DNA of 64,000 bases from Aedes albopictus (GCF_035046485.1 NC_085136.1:224258853-224322852); one strand, 5' to 3'; shown: positions 31,667-42,366, counted from the first letter of the stretch. A program made the numbers and translations. The notes: a model not told the origin generated them from the letters alone.

Positions 31667-32100
31667 AACGTCACGGTGACAGACGTTTGACATACAGTAA
31701 GACACACACTATCTACACGACACGAAACGATAACAAATTGATTGTAAAACACGTACTATTGAATTCATACCACACGTGGCAAACGAAGAATTAGTTAATT
31801 GAATTATACACATATTTTGCCCATTATACAAAAATTTCACTTTGTAAGTACATTACCCTAAACTTCATGCAAATTTAATAAATAAAACACTCATTACTAC
31901 AGGACAGTGACAAAGTTGCAGGACAAGTTTGACACGGACAGTATATTACAAAAGGGACTTAGAATTGTAAGTAAACTAGACAATAATACGACTGTTCACG
32001 ACACTAAATGAAACTTAATTATAGCTTAAAGCATTCTCCACCTAATTCGAGTTTGCTGTACAGAGAGTCCGAAGTTCCGTGTCCGTAACTGACCGCAACA
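31600..32100 (+). repeat. BEL 3' LTR (501 bp)
   Basis: Matches the 5' LTR with two substitutions. The pol stop codon lies inside it at 31664-31666. It is followed by the right TSD GTTAG (32101-32105). Confidence 0.95.
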
Positions 32101-32105
32101 GTTAG

Positions 32106-32641
32106 GGCATTTCTGGCGAGATTGTCCAAAATTGAGCATAAGTGACGACGACGATGATGAAGAAGAAGAAGCGAAGGTTTCTACGATAACACCGAAGGTA
32201 CGGCGGCAGGCGCGTGAAGATAGAAATATATGCTTCGTTGCCCCTGGAGGACGAATGCCCAGCCAAGTGGCAGATAGATCCAATGAAGAGGAATCGTACC
32301 TTGACTCTGGCTGCACGATGCATTTATCAGGGAAAGCGGAGCTGTTGAAAGAGATGAAGGCATGCAACGAATACGTGACTTTGACTGATGGTACGACACT
32401 GCAAGCAAAAACGATTGGTACCGCAACGCTGAACATAACTGGAGAAAATGGTGAATGGCGAACAATTAGGGTTAAAAATGTTTTATTTGTACCTACACTG
32501 AGCAGTAATTTGTTATCTGTGGGGCGAATTGCAGAACAAGGTTTCAAAGTGAGTTTCGAAGCAGAAAAATGTTTGATAATGAAGGGAAGTAGAGTGATAG
32601 CCGCAGGTATAAGGAAGAATGGGATGTATGCTTTAGTGTAG
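32106..32641 (+). pseudogene. Copia Gag end and protease, then deletion
   Basis: The Copia frame resumes after the BEL element with HFWRDCPK (zinc knuckle), an acidic linker and the aspartic protease motif YLDSGCTMHLSG (about 32297-32332). It then reads VKNVLFVPTLSSNLLSVGRI and ends at TAG (32639-32641), where integrase should begin. The remaining 160 bp to the LTR encode nothing recognisable. The protease fold looks complete, but the element lacks the rest of Pol. Confidence 0.85.
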
Positions 32642-32809
32642 TTTGTGTTTAGTGAGATGTATTGTCCAGTAAGCTTGACATGGAATGCAGGAGACAAGTG
32701 GAAGAAGAATACAAGAGAGTTTTGTTTGAGGAGGAGACTATCATACAGATGTTTTAATTCTAGAACGCAGGAAAAGAAAGTAGATGTCGAGGCTTACACT
32801 GAGGAGGAG

Positions 32810-32834
32810 TGTTGGAGATAGCAGTGATCGCCTC
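32810..32834 (+). repeat. Copia 3' LTR, first 25 bp only
   Basis: An exact match to the first 25 bases of the 5' LTR, preceded by GAGGAGGAG. It is cut off where RTE-like sequence starts. Confidence 0.85.
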
Positions 32835-32837
32835 ACC

Positions 32838-33415
32838 TCGCCTCTTTTCGTCAAGCCCCTGGACTGCTGCCCAGTCAATATCGCCCTGGAAGGAGTTATG
32901 CGACGACCCGGGCTCAACAGCCAGGGCACGATTTTCATGAAATACGGCCAATTTGTTTGCCTTGCGGATGTCATGGACATTATTGCTAAATCATTTGGAA
33001 CGGTGACGGAACTGTTCACCCGCCTGATACGGGAAGCAACAAAGGTCGGACTGATGGTGAAGGCGTCAAAAACGAAGTACATGCTGGCAGGTAGCACCGC
33101 GAACGACAGGGTAAGCCTGTGTATCAGTGTTACGATAGACGGGGACACGTTCGAGGTGGTAAAAGATTTCGTCTACCCCGGATCCTTTTTAACGGCAGAC
33201 AACAACGTTAGCCGTGAAATACGAAGGTGGTGGATGTATTCGTCTATCTCGGATGCTTACTGACGGCTGACAACAATGTCAGACATGAAATTTGAAACCG
33301 TTTTATCAGTGGAAATCGTGCCTACTACGACTACGGGCTCCTAAAGAAGCTGCAGTGTGTAAATAGGAGAATGGTGTGTGGCGGCAAAGGATGAATCATG
33401 AGCTCACCCCAGACA
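32838..33415 (+). pseudogene. RTE-clade non-LTR fragment, rearranged
   Basis: The translation includes NIALEGVMRRPGLNSQGTIF, a degraded active-site region QFVCLADVMDII (FADD replaced by LADV), VKASKTKYMLAG and DNNVSREIRR. The motif block FVY(L/P)G..LTADNNV appears twice in a row (about 33170 and 33245), so two RTE copies or a duplicated segment are joined. A short distal piece (LKKLQCVNRRMVCGG) follows. It is the same family as 1-1139. Confidence 0.8.
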
Positions 33416-33633
33416 AACAGACGTATCACTCGGTACAAATTGTGATAAAAATCATTATCACGAAAACATGATCGCCCAATGATAAATACACTGTGTTTCG
33501 CAAACCTTTAAGTAGGTGGCGGTTGAGAGCAAACGTCAAACAGGTGAAAGAAAGGCGCGAGCGTTATGAGTGGGTGATTTGCGTACTACAGATTATTTGA
33601 ATTAACCGTTGAAATGAATCGAAGGGGAAGTGA
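33416..33633. repeat. repeat remnant with CAGACAAACAGACGTA
   Basis: Begins CCAGACAAACAGACGTATCA; the 16-base core recurs at 50114. It contains GTGATAAAAATCATTATCAC, a small palindrome. The family is unknown. Confidence 0.45.
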
Positions 33634-34020
33634 GTAGACATAACAAGATTATACGGACACAAAACACATATTAACAAACTAAACAGGCTAAAAGAATTAG
33701 GGTATAGTAAAACAGATACAGATATGATAACATTGAGAGAGCGAACAGCGGTAATCGAACATTGCATCGATCACGACCACATGTTCAATCTAGGTCAGGT
33801 CACAGTGTTAGACAGAAGCAATCACACGAGCACCCTCGCATTTCTAGAAATGTGCTATATCACTAACACACCACACACAGTAAATCATCGCACAGACATT
33901 AGTGGGTTAAACTCAACATACGCAGCCATCTTACAAACCTTTTGCGAAACATTTCAAACCCATCAAACAACTAATGATCCACCATCTTCAAACCAACCGT
34001 TACCTCCACTAGATGTGTAG
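33634..34020 (+). pseudogene. Penelope-like element, GIY-YIG endonuclease C-terminal part
   Basis: The frame is open from 33634 and reads RLYGHKTHINKLNRLKEL, then TAVIEHCIDHDHMFNLGQ and ALAFLEMCYITNTP-like sequence before NHRTDISGLNSTYAAIL. The H-x-x-H stretch and the LEM..I..TP..VN.RTD pattern are characteristic of the end of the GIY-YIG domain of Penelope-like retroelements, which nick the target for priming. Reverse transcriptase and the GIY motif itself are missing (5' truncation). A hammerhead-like core lies 360 bp downstream, as expected for this class. Confidence 0.75.
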
Positions 34021-34056
34021 TGCAAAGAATGTAGTTGCTTCATTAAGTGAAATTAA

Positions 34057-34133
34057 CCTTCCGTAACTCGCGTGGTTGGCCACCATTGCCAGCACCACAC
34101 TAACGCTGAGTACAGAAAGCGATCGCTCGAGGG
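34057..34133. mobile_element. 77-bp TTAA-flanked MITE
   Basis: CCTTCCGTAACTCGCG and the inverse of GCGATCGCTCGAGGG form imperfect inverted ends between two TTAA sites (34053-34056 and 34134-34137). The outer flanks also form an inverted pair (CATTAAGTGAAA / TTTCACTTAAT). Confidence 0.65.
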
Positions 34134-34376
34134 TTAAGAAAACTCGCTACGTTTCACTTAATATCCTACATGTAGGTCTAATCCAAGCCATTTTTAGAAT
34201 AATATGTGTAACTAAACATTGTTTATGCCTGTTTAAAGCAAATGTTCAATAGTTTAGGCACCGACAGTTCTATGCCAACCAAAACGAAAAACGATTAATC
34301 AGAATGTAAGTGAACTATCGGAACATGTAATCCACGCAATAATGATTCCGATAATTACAGTATCCCCTGAAGAAGA

Positions 34377-34396
34377 CCCTAATACGAGTTGAAACG
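34377..34396 (+). ncRNA. hammerhead-like core downstream of the Penelope-like ORF
   Basis: CTGAAGA ... GAAACGTTGGG with 10 bases between the two halves. Stem II pairing is weak in this copy. Its position 3' of a GIY-YIG fragment supports a Penelope-like terminal repeat. Ribozyme activity is doubtful. Confidence 0.45.
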
Positions 34397-34419
34397 TTGG
34401 GAAAAATCTAAAACTATCG

Positions 34420-35150
34420 TTTTAATTCCCCAAGACTGCAGTGCCGAAATAAGTAGCTCTATAGACCGTAACAGTCGAACTCTCTTCATCCGATACATAG
34501 ATCGAAACAGATCAATGTTACCTCTGGATACGGTACCTCTGCCTGTGCTCTCTTGTACTAGTTGGGAAAGAATAAAATGAGCAGATTGACGCAGTGCGCC
34601 GCCGTGCTCCGCCTAGTCAATAGGTTAGGGCCAACGGAACGGAGGTCCTGATTCAAGGGTTCAATCTTTATTTGCTTGCGCTGCACTTGTCAAGAGATGT
34701 TGCTAGCCTTCGGTAAATCCATTGGCGAAGAGTGCTGGCCGAGTTGCAAGCCAGAAGTGCAAACCTCTGACCGTGCCATATGTGCAGATCGGTGGTGGTT
34801 GATCATCTTGATCTTGAGCTGTCGCTGTCGGTCATGGTGGCAATGGATTGTATTGTTGGTTATTGTTGTCACTCAACTCCAGTAATAAGTGCAGTTTATC
34901 ATTTTGATTGAATTGATTCTTTGCAGTTCACATTGTTTCCAAGATACTTGGCACAGCAGCGCTTCAACACTTTCAATTGTATTTTCGATCTCAAGCTTAT
35001 TAGATTTATATGATCAATTCCAAACATACAATTAGCCATTCTCTATGTAACTACCCGGTACAAATTGCCATTGCAATGCTCACCTTTCGTCTCCACCCTC
35101 GACCCCTAGCTAATAAGGGAGCCGTACATATGAAATGTCAAGTACTCGGA
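34420..35150. other. non-coding stretch
   Basis: No recognised gene. The first 150 bp may belong to the Penelope-like 3' region. Confidence 0.35.
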
Positions 35151-35279
35151 ACAGGTTTCGCTCCCGCACACCCAGTAGAATTTCTCCCGGTTTCAAGGTC
35201 GACAAAAGCTTAGCGCGCAGTGCCGTTGAAAGCATTACCTCATCCCTTTTGACGTGCCGTTCGTTTGCCGGTTTGTTCC

Positions 35280-35590
35280 TAGACCCCAGAGCCAGAGTAG
35301 GTATCGGAGATACCGGTACCGGTATACCGCATGCAGGCATGCATCCACCGAGAGAGAAGTGTGAAACACGCGACGAGCGATAAAATTGTCTGGTTGGTGG
35401 CTGACCAGTGACGATCAACGACGGCCTGCGCGCGTCGTTGAATGAATTTCATTGATCAGACTGAACGCCTGCGAGTGAATGAATGAACGAATGTGAGAGC
35501 GCGCGCGCGATCGGGCGAACGTAGCGTGGAAACCGTCGCAGATGTAAAATTCAAATGCGACCTATCACGTAACCGTTTGGCAGGAAGGTT
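35280..35590 (+). promoter_or_regulatory. candidate promoter and 5' UTR exon, GC-rich
   Basis: A GC-rich island with GACGAGCGATAAAATTG, an initiator-like GATCAGACTG (about 35455) and a GC-repeat GAGCGCGCGCGCGATCG. A good splice donor GGAAG|GTTAGT is at 35587/35588. The pattern resembles an insect first non-coding exon, but no coding exon is in reach. Confidence 0.25.
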
Positions 35591-35739
35591 AGTCAACGCA
35601 ACAGCTTCGTCGTTGGGGGAAGGCGAGTCAAGCATTGATAAGAAAAGCTTGTTTTGTTTAGTTGATCTTGATGCTTTTCATAGAGTTGCCGATTCGCTTC
35701 AGGGGCGGGTGCAATCATTGGGGTGAACAGAAAAATGGA

Positions 35740-36222
35740 CTGGTTTCAGGTGGCGACATTGCATTGACCGCCACTGTTTGACCCAGATGACCAATTTTGG
35801 AACCATTTTGATTGCAATGTTTCTTTTGTAGTTTTGCCGATAGAAATACAACGATTAATCAAATTCAAGCAAAAATAGGCTTTAATCAAAGATATCAGAT
35901 TAACTAATTCTCTTTGGACCAAAAGAGAATAAAATAGACGATGATCACTTGAATTCCAATATACAAACAGTCTTCGTTGACATGATATGTAAAGTAAAAT
36001 AGAGAGATTTTTTGAAATTACATGGCAGTACATGACAGACCCAGTAAAAATTCGACGATTCCAAATAAACTTTAAATTGTTTTTGAATAGGTTTTCGGGC
36101 ACCAAAATTCATAAAAAATTGAATTTCAGCTTAGTTTTGCGTGCAGATTCAGAATATGGCATTAGCAACACCGTCAAAGAAGCAAATTAATTAAATGACA
36201 AATATTTTCAGAACTCTTTTGG
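35740..36222. other. non-coding stretch
   Basis: AT-rich; nothing recognised. Confidence 0.4.
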
Positions 36223-36303
36223 AACTCTCAGTTCAAAACTGTAGAAATGTTCATAGAGCAGCAGAGAGGTAGGCTTTGTCTGAGATGAGGCGTGAGGCAA
36301 AGA
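36223..36303 (+). mobile_element. Feilai-type SINE, 3' fragment
   Basis: GGAACTCTCAGTTCAAAACTG, GTTCATAGAGCAGCAGAG and GTAGGCTTTGTCTGAGATGA match the SINE tail with several changes. The head is absent. Confidence 0.7.
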
Positions 36304-38022
36304 AATGAGCACCAACTTCGTTGATTTTCAACGGTTTTTTTTTCTTCGATTTTCGTATTTCTTGGGCGGGTTCTGCCCCCAATTAGGATGAAGCAAGAAC
36401 TTTACGAGTATTTCCACAGTCAAAAAGTTGTGCATTGGCTTTACTACATTTCGATTTTTTACGACTTGAACACGTTTAACACGTTCACGAGACTCGTTTC
36501 TCCCAATGTCCGTATTCAAATTTTTGAATATTTTCATACCGATCGCCAACAGATGTTTTATAAAAATCTATCTTATTCAAACATCCCGTCGAAAGACATT
36601 AATTTAAATGAGGAAGATCTCCTTGGATGGGTGTTGTGCCCTCGAAATATGCCAGAGGAATTTATAGTTTCATCGTTAAATTTATGTTTGATTGAGTCCG
36701 GTTTGTATTTGATTCTTGGACGGAATTTCGAACGTGATAGCTTTGAAAGCATTTGAAAAGAACACGAGACTTACACCTGCTCACCTTGCAGGCAGCTTTC
36801 GAGTGAAACTTTAGACATATGCATTGACTTTGAGTTCTAGCTGTCAAGGTATCAAGTTGAATGTTTTGAAATTTTGTGCGGGATTTCATGTATTATTTTG
36901 AGCTACCTCGGAAAAAGTTAAAATGTTTTGTTTCTTTGACTGTCTTTGACATAGAATAGTATTGTTTTTGAGCAAGATCACATCAACCACCATCTATCGA
37001 CGTAATCTATGGTCTCACGAAGCACATTGACTGGACGCCGATGCAATTGGTATTTTTTCCATCGCGCGAAGAATACACAAGTTTACAAAATAAAATGAAA
37101 GTCGTGAACTTCTGTCAACGACCAAAATTTTTGAAGCACAATTTAGTGCTGATTTCGAAACCGACCTTCAAAAAATTTAAAGTAGAACAGTTTTTGAGTT
37201 TGAGCTCAATATCGAGTTTTACAATTTTTCAAAATATGTAATTTACTAAAATTCAAATATATTGCGTTTTGCTCAACCAATTTTAAATCTGTTTCCATAA
37301 ATTGAATGCTGAATACAATACCATTCGATTATCTGAATACAGGTTTTACGTCAGATTGATGAAATTCAAGATATCGACGATTTTTAGGGACGATCTTCTT
37401 AAATTTTAGCAAAATTCCCAAATTTTTTTGAAGAAATGTATTTTTTTAATAAGAAAAAACCAACTTAAAAATTCTTTCTCGACGTTTATCATATGTAGGC
37501 GAGTTACAGTAAAAATTTCAGCTCAATCGGAGCATTGGTTACGGAGAATTAGATGTTTGAAGTGAGTGACTTTGCTTAAAAATAGAACAAAAATCGATTT
37601 CAAATCATCAACCTTGTATGGAAAGTCAAAAAAATTTCCGCTCTACTGTAATTTTTTTCTTTCGCGTTTTAGAACTCAGGGCATGATTCTACACCAAAAA
37701 TGATCATCAGCTTACCGAGTTCAAAAATGCTGTAAACTAGTGATATCGGTTTCTGTCCGATTTTATCACCAGTAGCGCGCTTTAGGCAGATTCGGGCTTA
37801 TGGGTTGATAATCGTAGGAAACCTCAGGTCAATTCAAAAAGTGTTGTGATACAGTAAATTTGATCATTGGTGTGGAAACACGAAGTTGCGGTTACAGTAG
37901 TGGTAGATCGCCGGCACGATGGTCGAGTCCATCACAAGGCGAAGAAAGTGGCTCCTGATTTGAGGATTTGTCGCGCGAGATTTCGATGAAAACTCTTTGG
38001 AACATCGGGAGAACAATCCCAA
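36304..38022. other. AT-rich non-coding stretch
   Basis: Only short chance frames are present. Much of it reads like unassigned dispersed repeat. There are no recognised termini. Confidence 0.4.
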
Positions 38023-38059
38023 GTAACAATTTAAGTTTTGTTCGGCTCTTTAAGAGATC
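38023..38059. mobile_element. CCCAAGTAACA-type element, left piece split by the TRIM
   Basis: CCCAAGTAACAATTTAAG and TTTTGTTCGGCTCTTTAAGA run up to the CTCAT target site. The sequence continues after 39762 (GACCAATTTTATAAAA). The uninterrupted arrangement is seen at about 40005-40080. Confidence 0.65.
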
Positions 38060-38064
38060 CTCAT

Positions 38065-39757
38065 TGTGAGATATAAGATGTACTGAATAAAGCTGTGATA
38101 AAGAGAATGATCACAGCAGGCGATATAGCGCATTTGAATGTGATGTGAACTGTCAAGCAGACAATGTTAGCATCCCTGCTTGCGTAGCAACAACTCCAGG
38201 CGTCACCCAACCGCGTTCACTCTTGCCTCTGGGTAAGTTGTGTGTGCTGCCCGTGAGGGATGATTCCTTCCCAGAGAAATCCTTAACTTCACATTGGCGA
38301 ATACCTGCCAGTTTTTCGTTCAATTGCGAAAAAAAATCGAACCAAATTAAATATTATTTTGCTGGGAGGAATCACTCTTCAATTTGCATTGTAAAGTGAG
38401 AAAATTACGACAACACAAAAAAGTGAAAAATGTGGTGTGATATTCATCGTGGGCTCCGGATGGTGCATGCTTCCGGATGATTTTTTGTGCTTGGACAATT
38501 ATCGAGGAAGAAATAAAACACGAGAAAAATAAACCAGCAGCAGTAACTGGTAAGGAAAAGCTATAGTGATTCTGTTATGTTGTGCTTACAGCGTGTTGTT
38601 TGCCGTGGGGGAAAACCTCCGGCAATGTCCGCTGCCGAAAAGCAAGGTTAGAAAGATCCTGTTGTTTTGCATCGTGCAAATGTCGGATCGGAAGCTTACA
38701 GCATGTTGTTTGTCGTGGGGGAAAAATCCCGGCAATGTCCGCTGACGAAAAGCTAGGGTAGAAAGATCCCGTTGTTTTGCTTCGCGCAAATGTCGGATCA
38801 GAAGCTTACAACGTGTTGCTTGCCGTGGAGGGACAGTCCCGGCAATGTCCGCTAACGAAAAGCTTGGTTAGCAAGATCGCGTTGTTTTCTTTCGTGCAAA
38901 TGTCGGATCTGAAGCTTACATCGTGTTGTTTGTCGTGGCCGATAAATCTTAGCAATGTACGCAAAAAAAAAAAAAATATTAGAAAAATCCCGTAGTTTTG
39001 ATTCGTGCCAATCCGTACCAAATCGTACCAATATCAGATATTTCGAACTTAAACGACGGAGCAATGGGATAAATTCGGGTATAAGATTGAATAAAGACTC
39101 AAAGAGCAAGATTTTTTTCAGAACCACCCAGTTTTCGATCTTTTCTGGAAAACAAAGTAGCAGCAGCATGGTACCTCACAATGAAAACTGTATTCGGCAG
39201 CCATGGCAGCAGCTGCAAGGTATGTGACGATGCAATATAACAGTTAATTATGTTGAATGGTTGTAAGTAAATACTCCAAATTGAGAGACGGAAATTCAAT
39301 TTTATGTTAAAAATGTGTAAAACTTCTTTAGAGTAGAAGAAGGATGTGAGATATAATACCCCGGACAGACATGTGATTCGAGTGTGATACATGTACAACG
39401 GTACTCACTGTCAAGAAAATTCTAATAAGACTGACTTGAATGGAGAGAATTATCAGTGTGGCACTCATTTCAAGCGCAAATTTACAATGATTCTTGTATA
39501 ACATGTGTGTCATAAGTATAAGATGTACTGAATAAAGCTGTGATAAAGAGAATGATCACAGCAGGCGATATAGCGCATTTGAATGTGATGCGAACTGTCA
39601 AGCAGACAATGTTAGCATCCCTGCTTGCGTAGCAACAACTCCAGGCGTCACCCAATTGCGTTCACTCTTGCCACTTGCGAACCAACGTCAGCCTGGGTAA
39701 GTTGTGTGTGCTGCACGTGAGGGGTGATTCCTTCCCAGAGAAATCCTAAACTCCACA
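38065..39757 (+). mobile_element. miniature LTR retrotransposon (TRIM-like), no coding capacity
   Basis: Direct terminal repeats at 38065-38293 (229 bp) and about 39506-39757 (252 bp) begin TGTG, share ATAAGATGTACTGAATAAAG and end in CACA. They differ by a 20-bp indel plus a few bases. CTCAT occurs on both sides (38060-38064, 39758-39762). One base after the first repeat stands TGGCGAATACCTGCCAG, a possible tRNA primer site. Filling the site restores a CCCAAGTAACA-family element. The 1.2 kb interior carries a 110-bp tandem array and no protease, RT or integrase. No polypurine tract is obvious. It would depend on another element for movement. Confidence 0.75.
38586..39010 (+). repeat. ~110-bp tandem repeat, about 3.9 copies, inside the TRIM-like element
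   Basis: Units start near 38586, 38697, 38807 and 38917 with ACAGCGTGTTGTTTGCCGTG or variants. They share CCGGCAATGTCCGCTGACG and CAAATGTCGGATC. The last unit is more diverged and contains an A-run. Confidence 0.88.
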
Positions 39758-39828
39758 CTCATGACCAATTTTATAAAATTTGCAATAAAACTGATTTAAA
39801 CATCAAAACCTCTTGATAATTTCTTTAA

Positions 39829-40905
39829 GAGCATATTCCGGCTAAGTTGACCACTCTCGGAGAGGGTTTTCAAACCGTATCAAGAGTAGCAATAAAACTG
39901 TTTTAAAACCTCGTAGACAAATTTTCCGTACTCTAAAAGAGGTTATGATGATTGTTGATGTTTTTTTCAACAAAAACTATGACAGCTCAAGATGCACAGA
40001 AGTTTTCCAAGTAAGATTTTAAATTTTGTTCGGCTCTATTAGAGATTTTCATGACCAATTTTATAAAACTTGCAATAAAACTGATTCCCCCATCAAAACC
40101 TCTTGATAACCTCTGTTAGGAGCGCCAAGTCGATCGGCGAGCCCCTCGAATGATGTAGCCGCACCCCGGCATCAATCGAGGGATCGTCAGGAATAAAGTT
40201 GAACGATTACCTGACAGTACGGGCAATCGGTAAAACAATAGCATCGAGCAACAAAAAGTGAAGTTTTTTATAGACTCCACCAATTTTTTCTTAAATCTAC
40301 AGTTTATCTTAATATTATAGCTTTAATTAGGTAACATTAAAAAACAACAAGTTGAAGTACATATTAGCCTAATTGAACCTATTATTCGTTAAATGCTACA
40401 GGCAATTACATGCAAACTACCAGTGTATTCATACGCGGATTCAACGATCTAAAACTATTATTGTGCATCGTTTGGGTAAATGTGAATTATGAATTGCAAT
40501 TGAACCATATAATGAAATTATCTAAAATATAGATCGCGAGCAGACGCTGACTGTAAAATTATCTGGGACATAAAAACAGTGTGAATCACCAACAGTAAGC
40601 AAAGTAATCTATACTATTTTTAATATGCGTAGTATAACTTGAATTTTCTCTACATTTGCCAGGAATTTATAATTTATAAATCCCCAAATCACAACCGGAA
40701 ATAAATTTATAGATTCAACCGATTCTAGTCTCAGATCATTTAACAACAACCTCTTTAAGAGCACCTTCCGGCTAAGTGAACCACTCTCGGAGAGGTTTTG
40801 TAAACCGTTTTAAGAGTAGCAATACAACTGTCCATACTCGAAAAGAGGTTCTGGTGATTGTTGTTTTTTTTTAACAAAAACTATGACAGCTCAAGATGCA
40901 GAGAA
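39829..40905. repeat. dispersed repeat, two ~165-bp copies (39829-39997 and 40748-40905)
   Basis: Both copies read TTAAGAGCA, TTCCGGCTAAG, CCACTCTCGGAGAGG, AACCGT..TAAGAGTAGC and TATGACAGCTCAAGATGC in the same order. The sequence between them is AT-rich non-coding DNA with a GC-rich patch at 40125-40210 (CCTCGAATGATG and CATCAATCGAGG, a small inverted pair). No gene is recognised. Confidence 0.7.
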
Positions 40906-40997
40906 GCTTTTTCAATGGCACGCGAAGTTCAGGAGGAGACATCATATTTTAGAAGTGATTATGTTGCTAGGCTTATGTATATTCAATTTCACCGTGA

Positions 40998-41113
40998 ATA
41001 TTGGGATTGCTCTTGTTCGCTTTTTAATTGATGTTTCTCGGTGAAACACCAATTAAAAAGCGAACAAGATCAAGTAAGCGGTGATCAAAGCCATATCAAG
41101 ATATTGGGATTGC
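40998..41113. repeat. 20-bp hairpin insertion flanked by 13-bp direct repeats
   Basis: ATATTGGGATTGC occurs at 40998-41010 and 41101-41113. Directly after the first copy are perfect 20-bp arms (41011-41030, 41050-41069: TCTTGTTCGCTTTTTAATTG and its inverse), then 31 bp of other sequence. Confidence 0.75.
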
Positions 41114-41250
41114 AGAAACATAAAATTAATACGCTTCGAAAATGCTGAATATTATGATCTTGAAAGGAAATAAATCAATTTGTTAATTTGGTAAGACTAT
41201 CTCGAATTTCAAGAATAATCAGCTGAGAGAGTTTATTTATCTGAGCATTA

Positions 41251-41940
41251 GGGTGGCCCACACTTATATGAAAAACAAAAATTTTGAAAAATGCCAAGTC
41301 CCACCTCCTGAATTAGTTGTTTTGGACTCCCAGAAGCTACGTTCAAAATTTGAGCAAAATCGGTTAAATATATGCAGAAATCTTAGGTTTTCCATTTTTT
41401 GTCGCTAAGTGGCGCTGTAAACGTTCAATGACAAAACCCCGGTGTATTATTGTAGGTGATTATATACCAAACAACTTCGTCGAAGACTGCAAAGTGGTAC
41501 GACGCCTGTTAAAAAGTTATACCCTGGGTAAAGTGAGGCGAGACGTTATGGCTGTTTTTCCAGTACATGTAAAGGAATAATATCAATATTGAAATCTCAA
41601 TACTTCTCTTCACTTTGCCTAGATAATAACTTTTCTCACAAGCGTCGGATTACTTTGCAGTCTTTGACAAAGTTGATTGGTATATAGTCACCTACAATAA
41701 TACCAAAGGGTTTTTATCATTAAATGCACCACCTAGCGGCAAAAATGGTAAACTTAAGACTTCTCATACATTTGACCATGTTTTCCCATACAAACTTCAA
41801 GCATTTTGAGCACCCCATTAGGCTTAATTGATTTTGCTCAAATTTTGAACGTAGCTTCTGGGAGTCCAAGACAACCGATTCAGGAGGTAAGACTTTGCAT
41901 TTTTACAAATTTATGTTTTTCATTACAAGTGTGGGCCACC
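41251..41940. mobile_element. 690-bp MITE with ~300-bp inverted arms, TTA target site
   Basis: Termini GGGTGGCCCACACTT and the inverse of AAGTGTGGGCCACC have arms extending about 300 bp (CTCCCAGAAGCTACGTTC, TGTAGGTGATTATATACC and their inverses). TTA flanks both sides (41248-41250, 41941-41943), consistent with PIF/Harbinger. There is no ORF. Confidence 0.82.
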
Positions 41941-42251
41941 TTAGTGAGCATGCTATGGAAATGACGGCAAACTATCAATTCACTGCAAATTTGAGTAAAA
42001 TTAACTATTTTCATTTAAGTTATTTAATTTTCCAATATGGTGACGACCTTAATTAGCGAAAATAAAACGAAAGCAAGTTTACTTTTATGATGACCGCAAT
42101 AAATCTAGCGGTGTCATAGTTTCTGCTTTTTCACCAACAGATGCCGTTACTAATCGAACGGGTAGTCATCTGTTGAGAGTTTGAACAGTTTTATTGTGAT
42201 AAAAATGAATGCCAGAAGAATTTCATACAGGAGAGTTTTATTCATTCTTAA

Positions 42252-42366
42252 CCCTTCAGCGCGCGCGCTGTTGTAAAAAGTACAACACTACCAAAAAATC
42301 TCGCTTTTCGTATACAGCGCGAGCGCGGTGCAGTTTCGGTTGCTTGATGGCGCGCGTCCTGGAAGG
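42252..42366. mobile_element. 115-bp piggyBac-like MITE, TTAA
   Basis: CCCTTCAGCGCGCGCGC and the inverse of GGCGCGCGTCCTGGAAGG lie between TTAA at 42248-42251 and 42367-42370. GC-rich ends stand out in AT-rich DNA. Confidence 0.8.

Larger units (their letters stand above)
24563..32100 (+). mobile_element. BEL/Pao LTR retrotransposon, nearly intact, very young
   Basis: Two 501-bp LTRs (24563-25063 and 31600-32100) start TGTTGAAG, end AACA and differ at only two positions (24662/31699 and 25059/32096). A 5-bp TSD GTTAG flanks the element. The interior is one frame from 25148 to 31666 interrupted only by a single TAG (26015-26017). The element lies within the zinc knuckle of the Copia gag. Two differences in 501 bp imply recent insertion. 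No clear tRNA primer site is seen right after the 5' LTR. A short purine run GTCGGGGAA precedes the 3' LTR. Confidence 0.95.
23529..32834 (+). mobile_element. Ty1/Copia LTR element, internally deleted, split by a BEL element and 3'-truncated
   Basis: The 5' LTR (23529-23775, 247 bp) starts TGTTGGAGATAG and ends AACA. It is followed directly by GGTTATGGGTACCAG, which resembles the initiator tRNA-Met half-site primer of Copia. Gag and protease are present, but integrase, RT and RNase H are missing between 32641 and 32800. A polypurine GAGGAGGAG (32801-32809) precedes the start of the 3' LTR at 32810, of which only 25 bp remain before RTE sequence begins. The copy is therefore non-autonomous. 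Confidence 0.88.

Noticed and set aside
32026..32697. 223-codon minus-strand ORF
   Set aside because: Antisense to the BEL LTR and the Copia protease; no protein-like motifs.
38586..39010. 110-bp tandem repeat considered as coding for a repeat protein
   Set aside because: No frame stays open through the units and the period is not a reliable multiple of three.
38955..39227. 90-codon ORF in the TRIM-like element
   Set aside because: It begins in an A-run at the end of the tandem array, is low in complexity and has no known motif.
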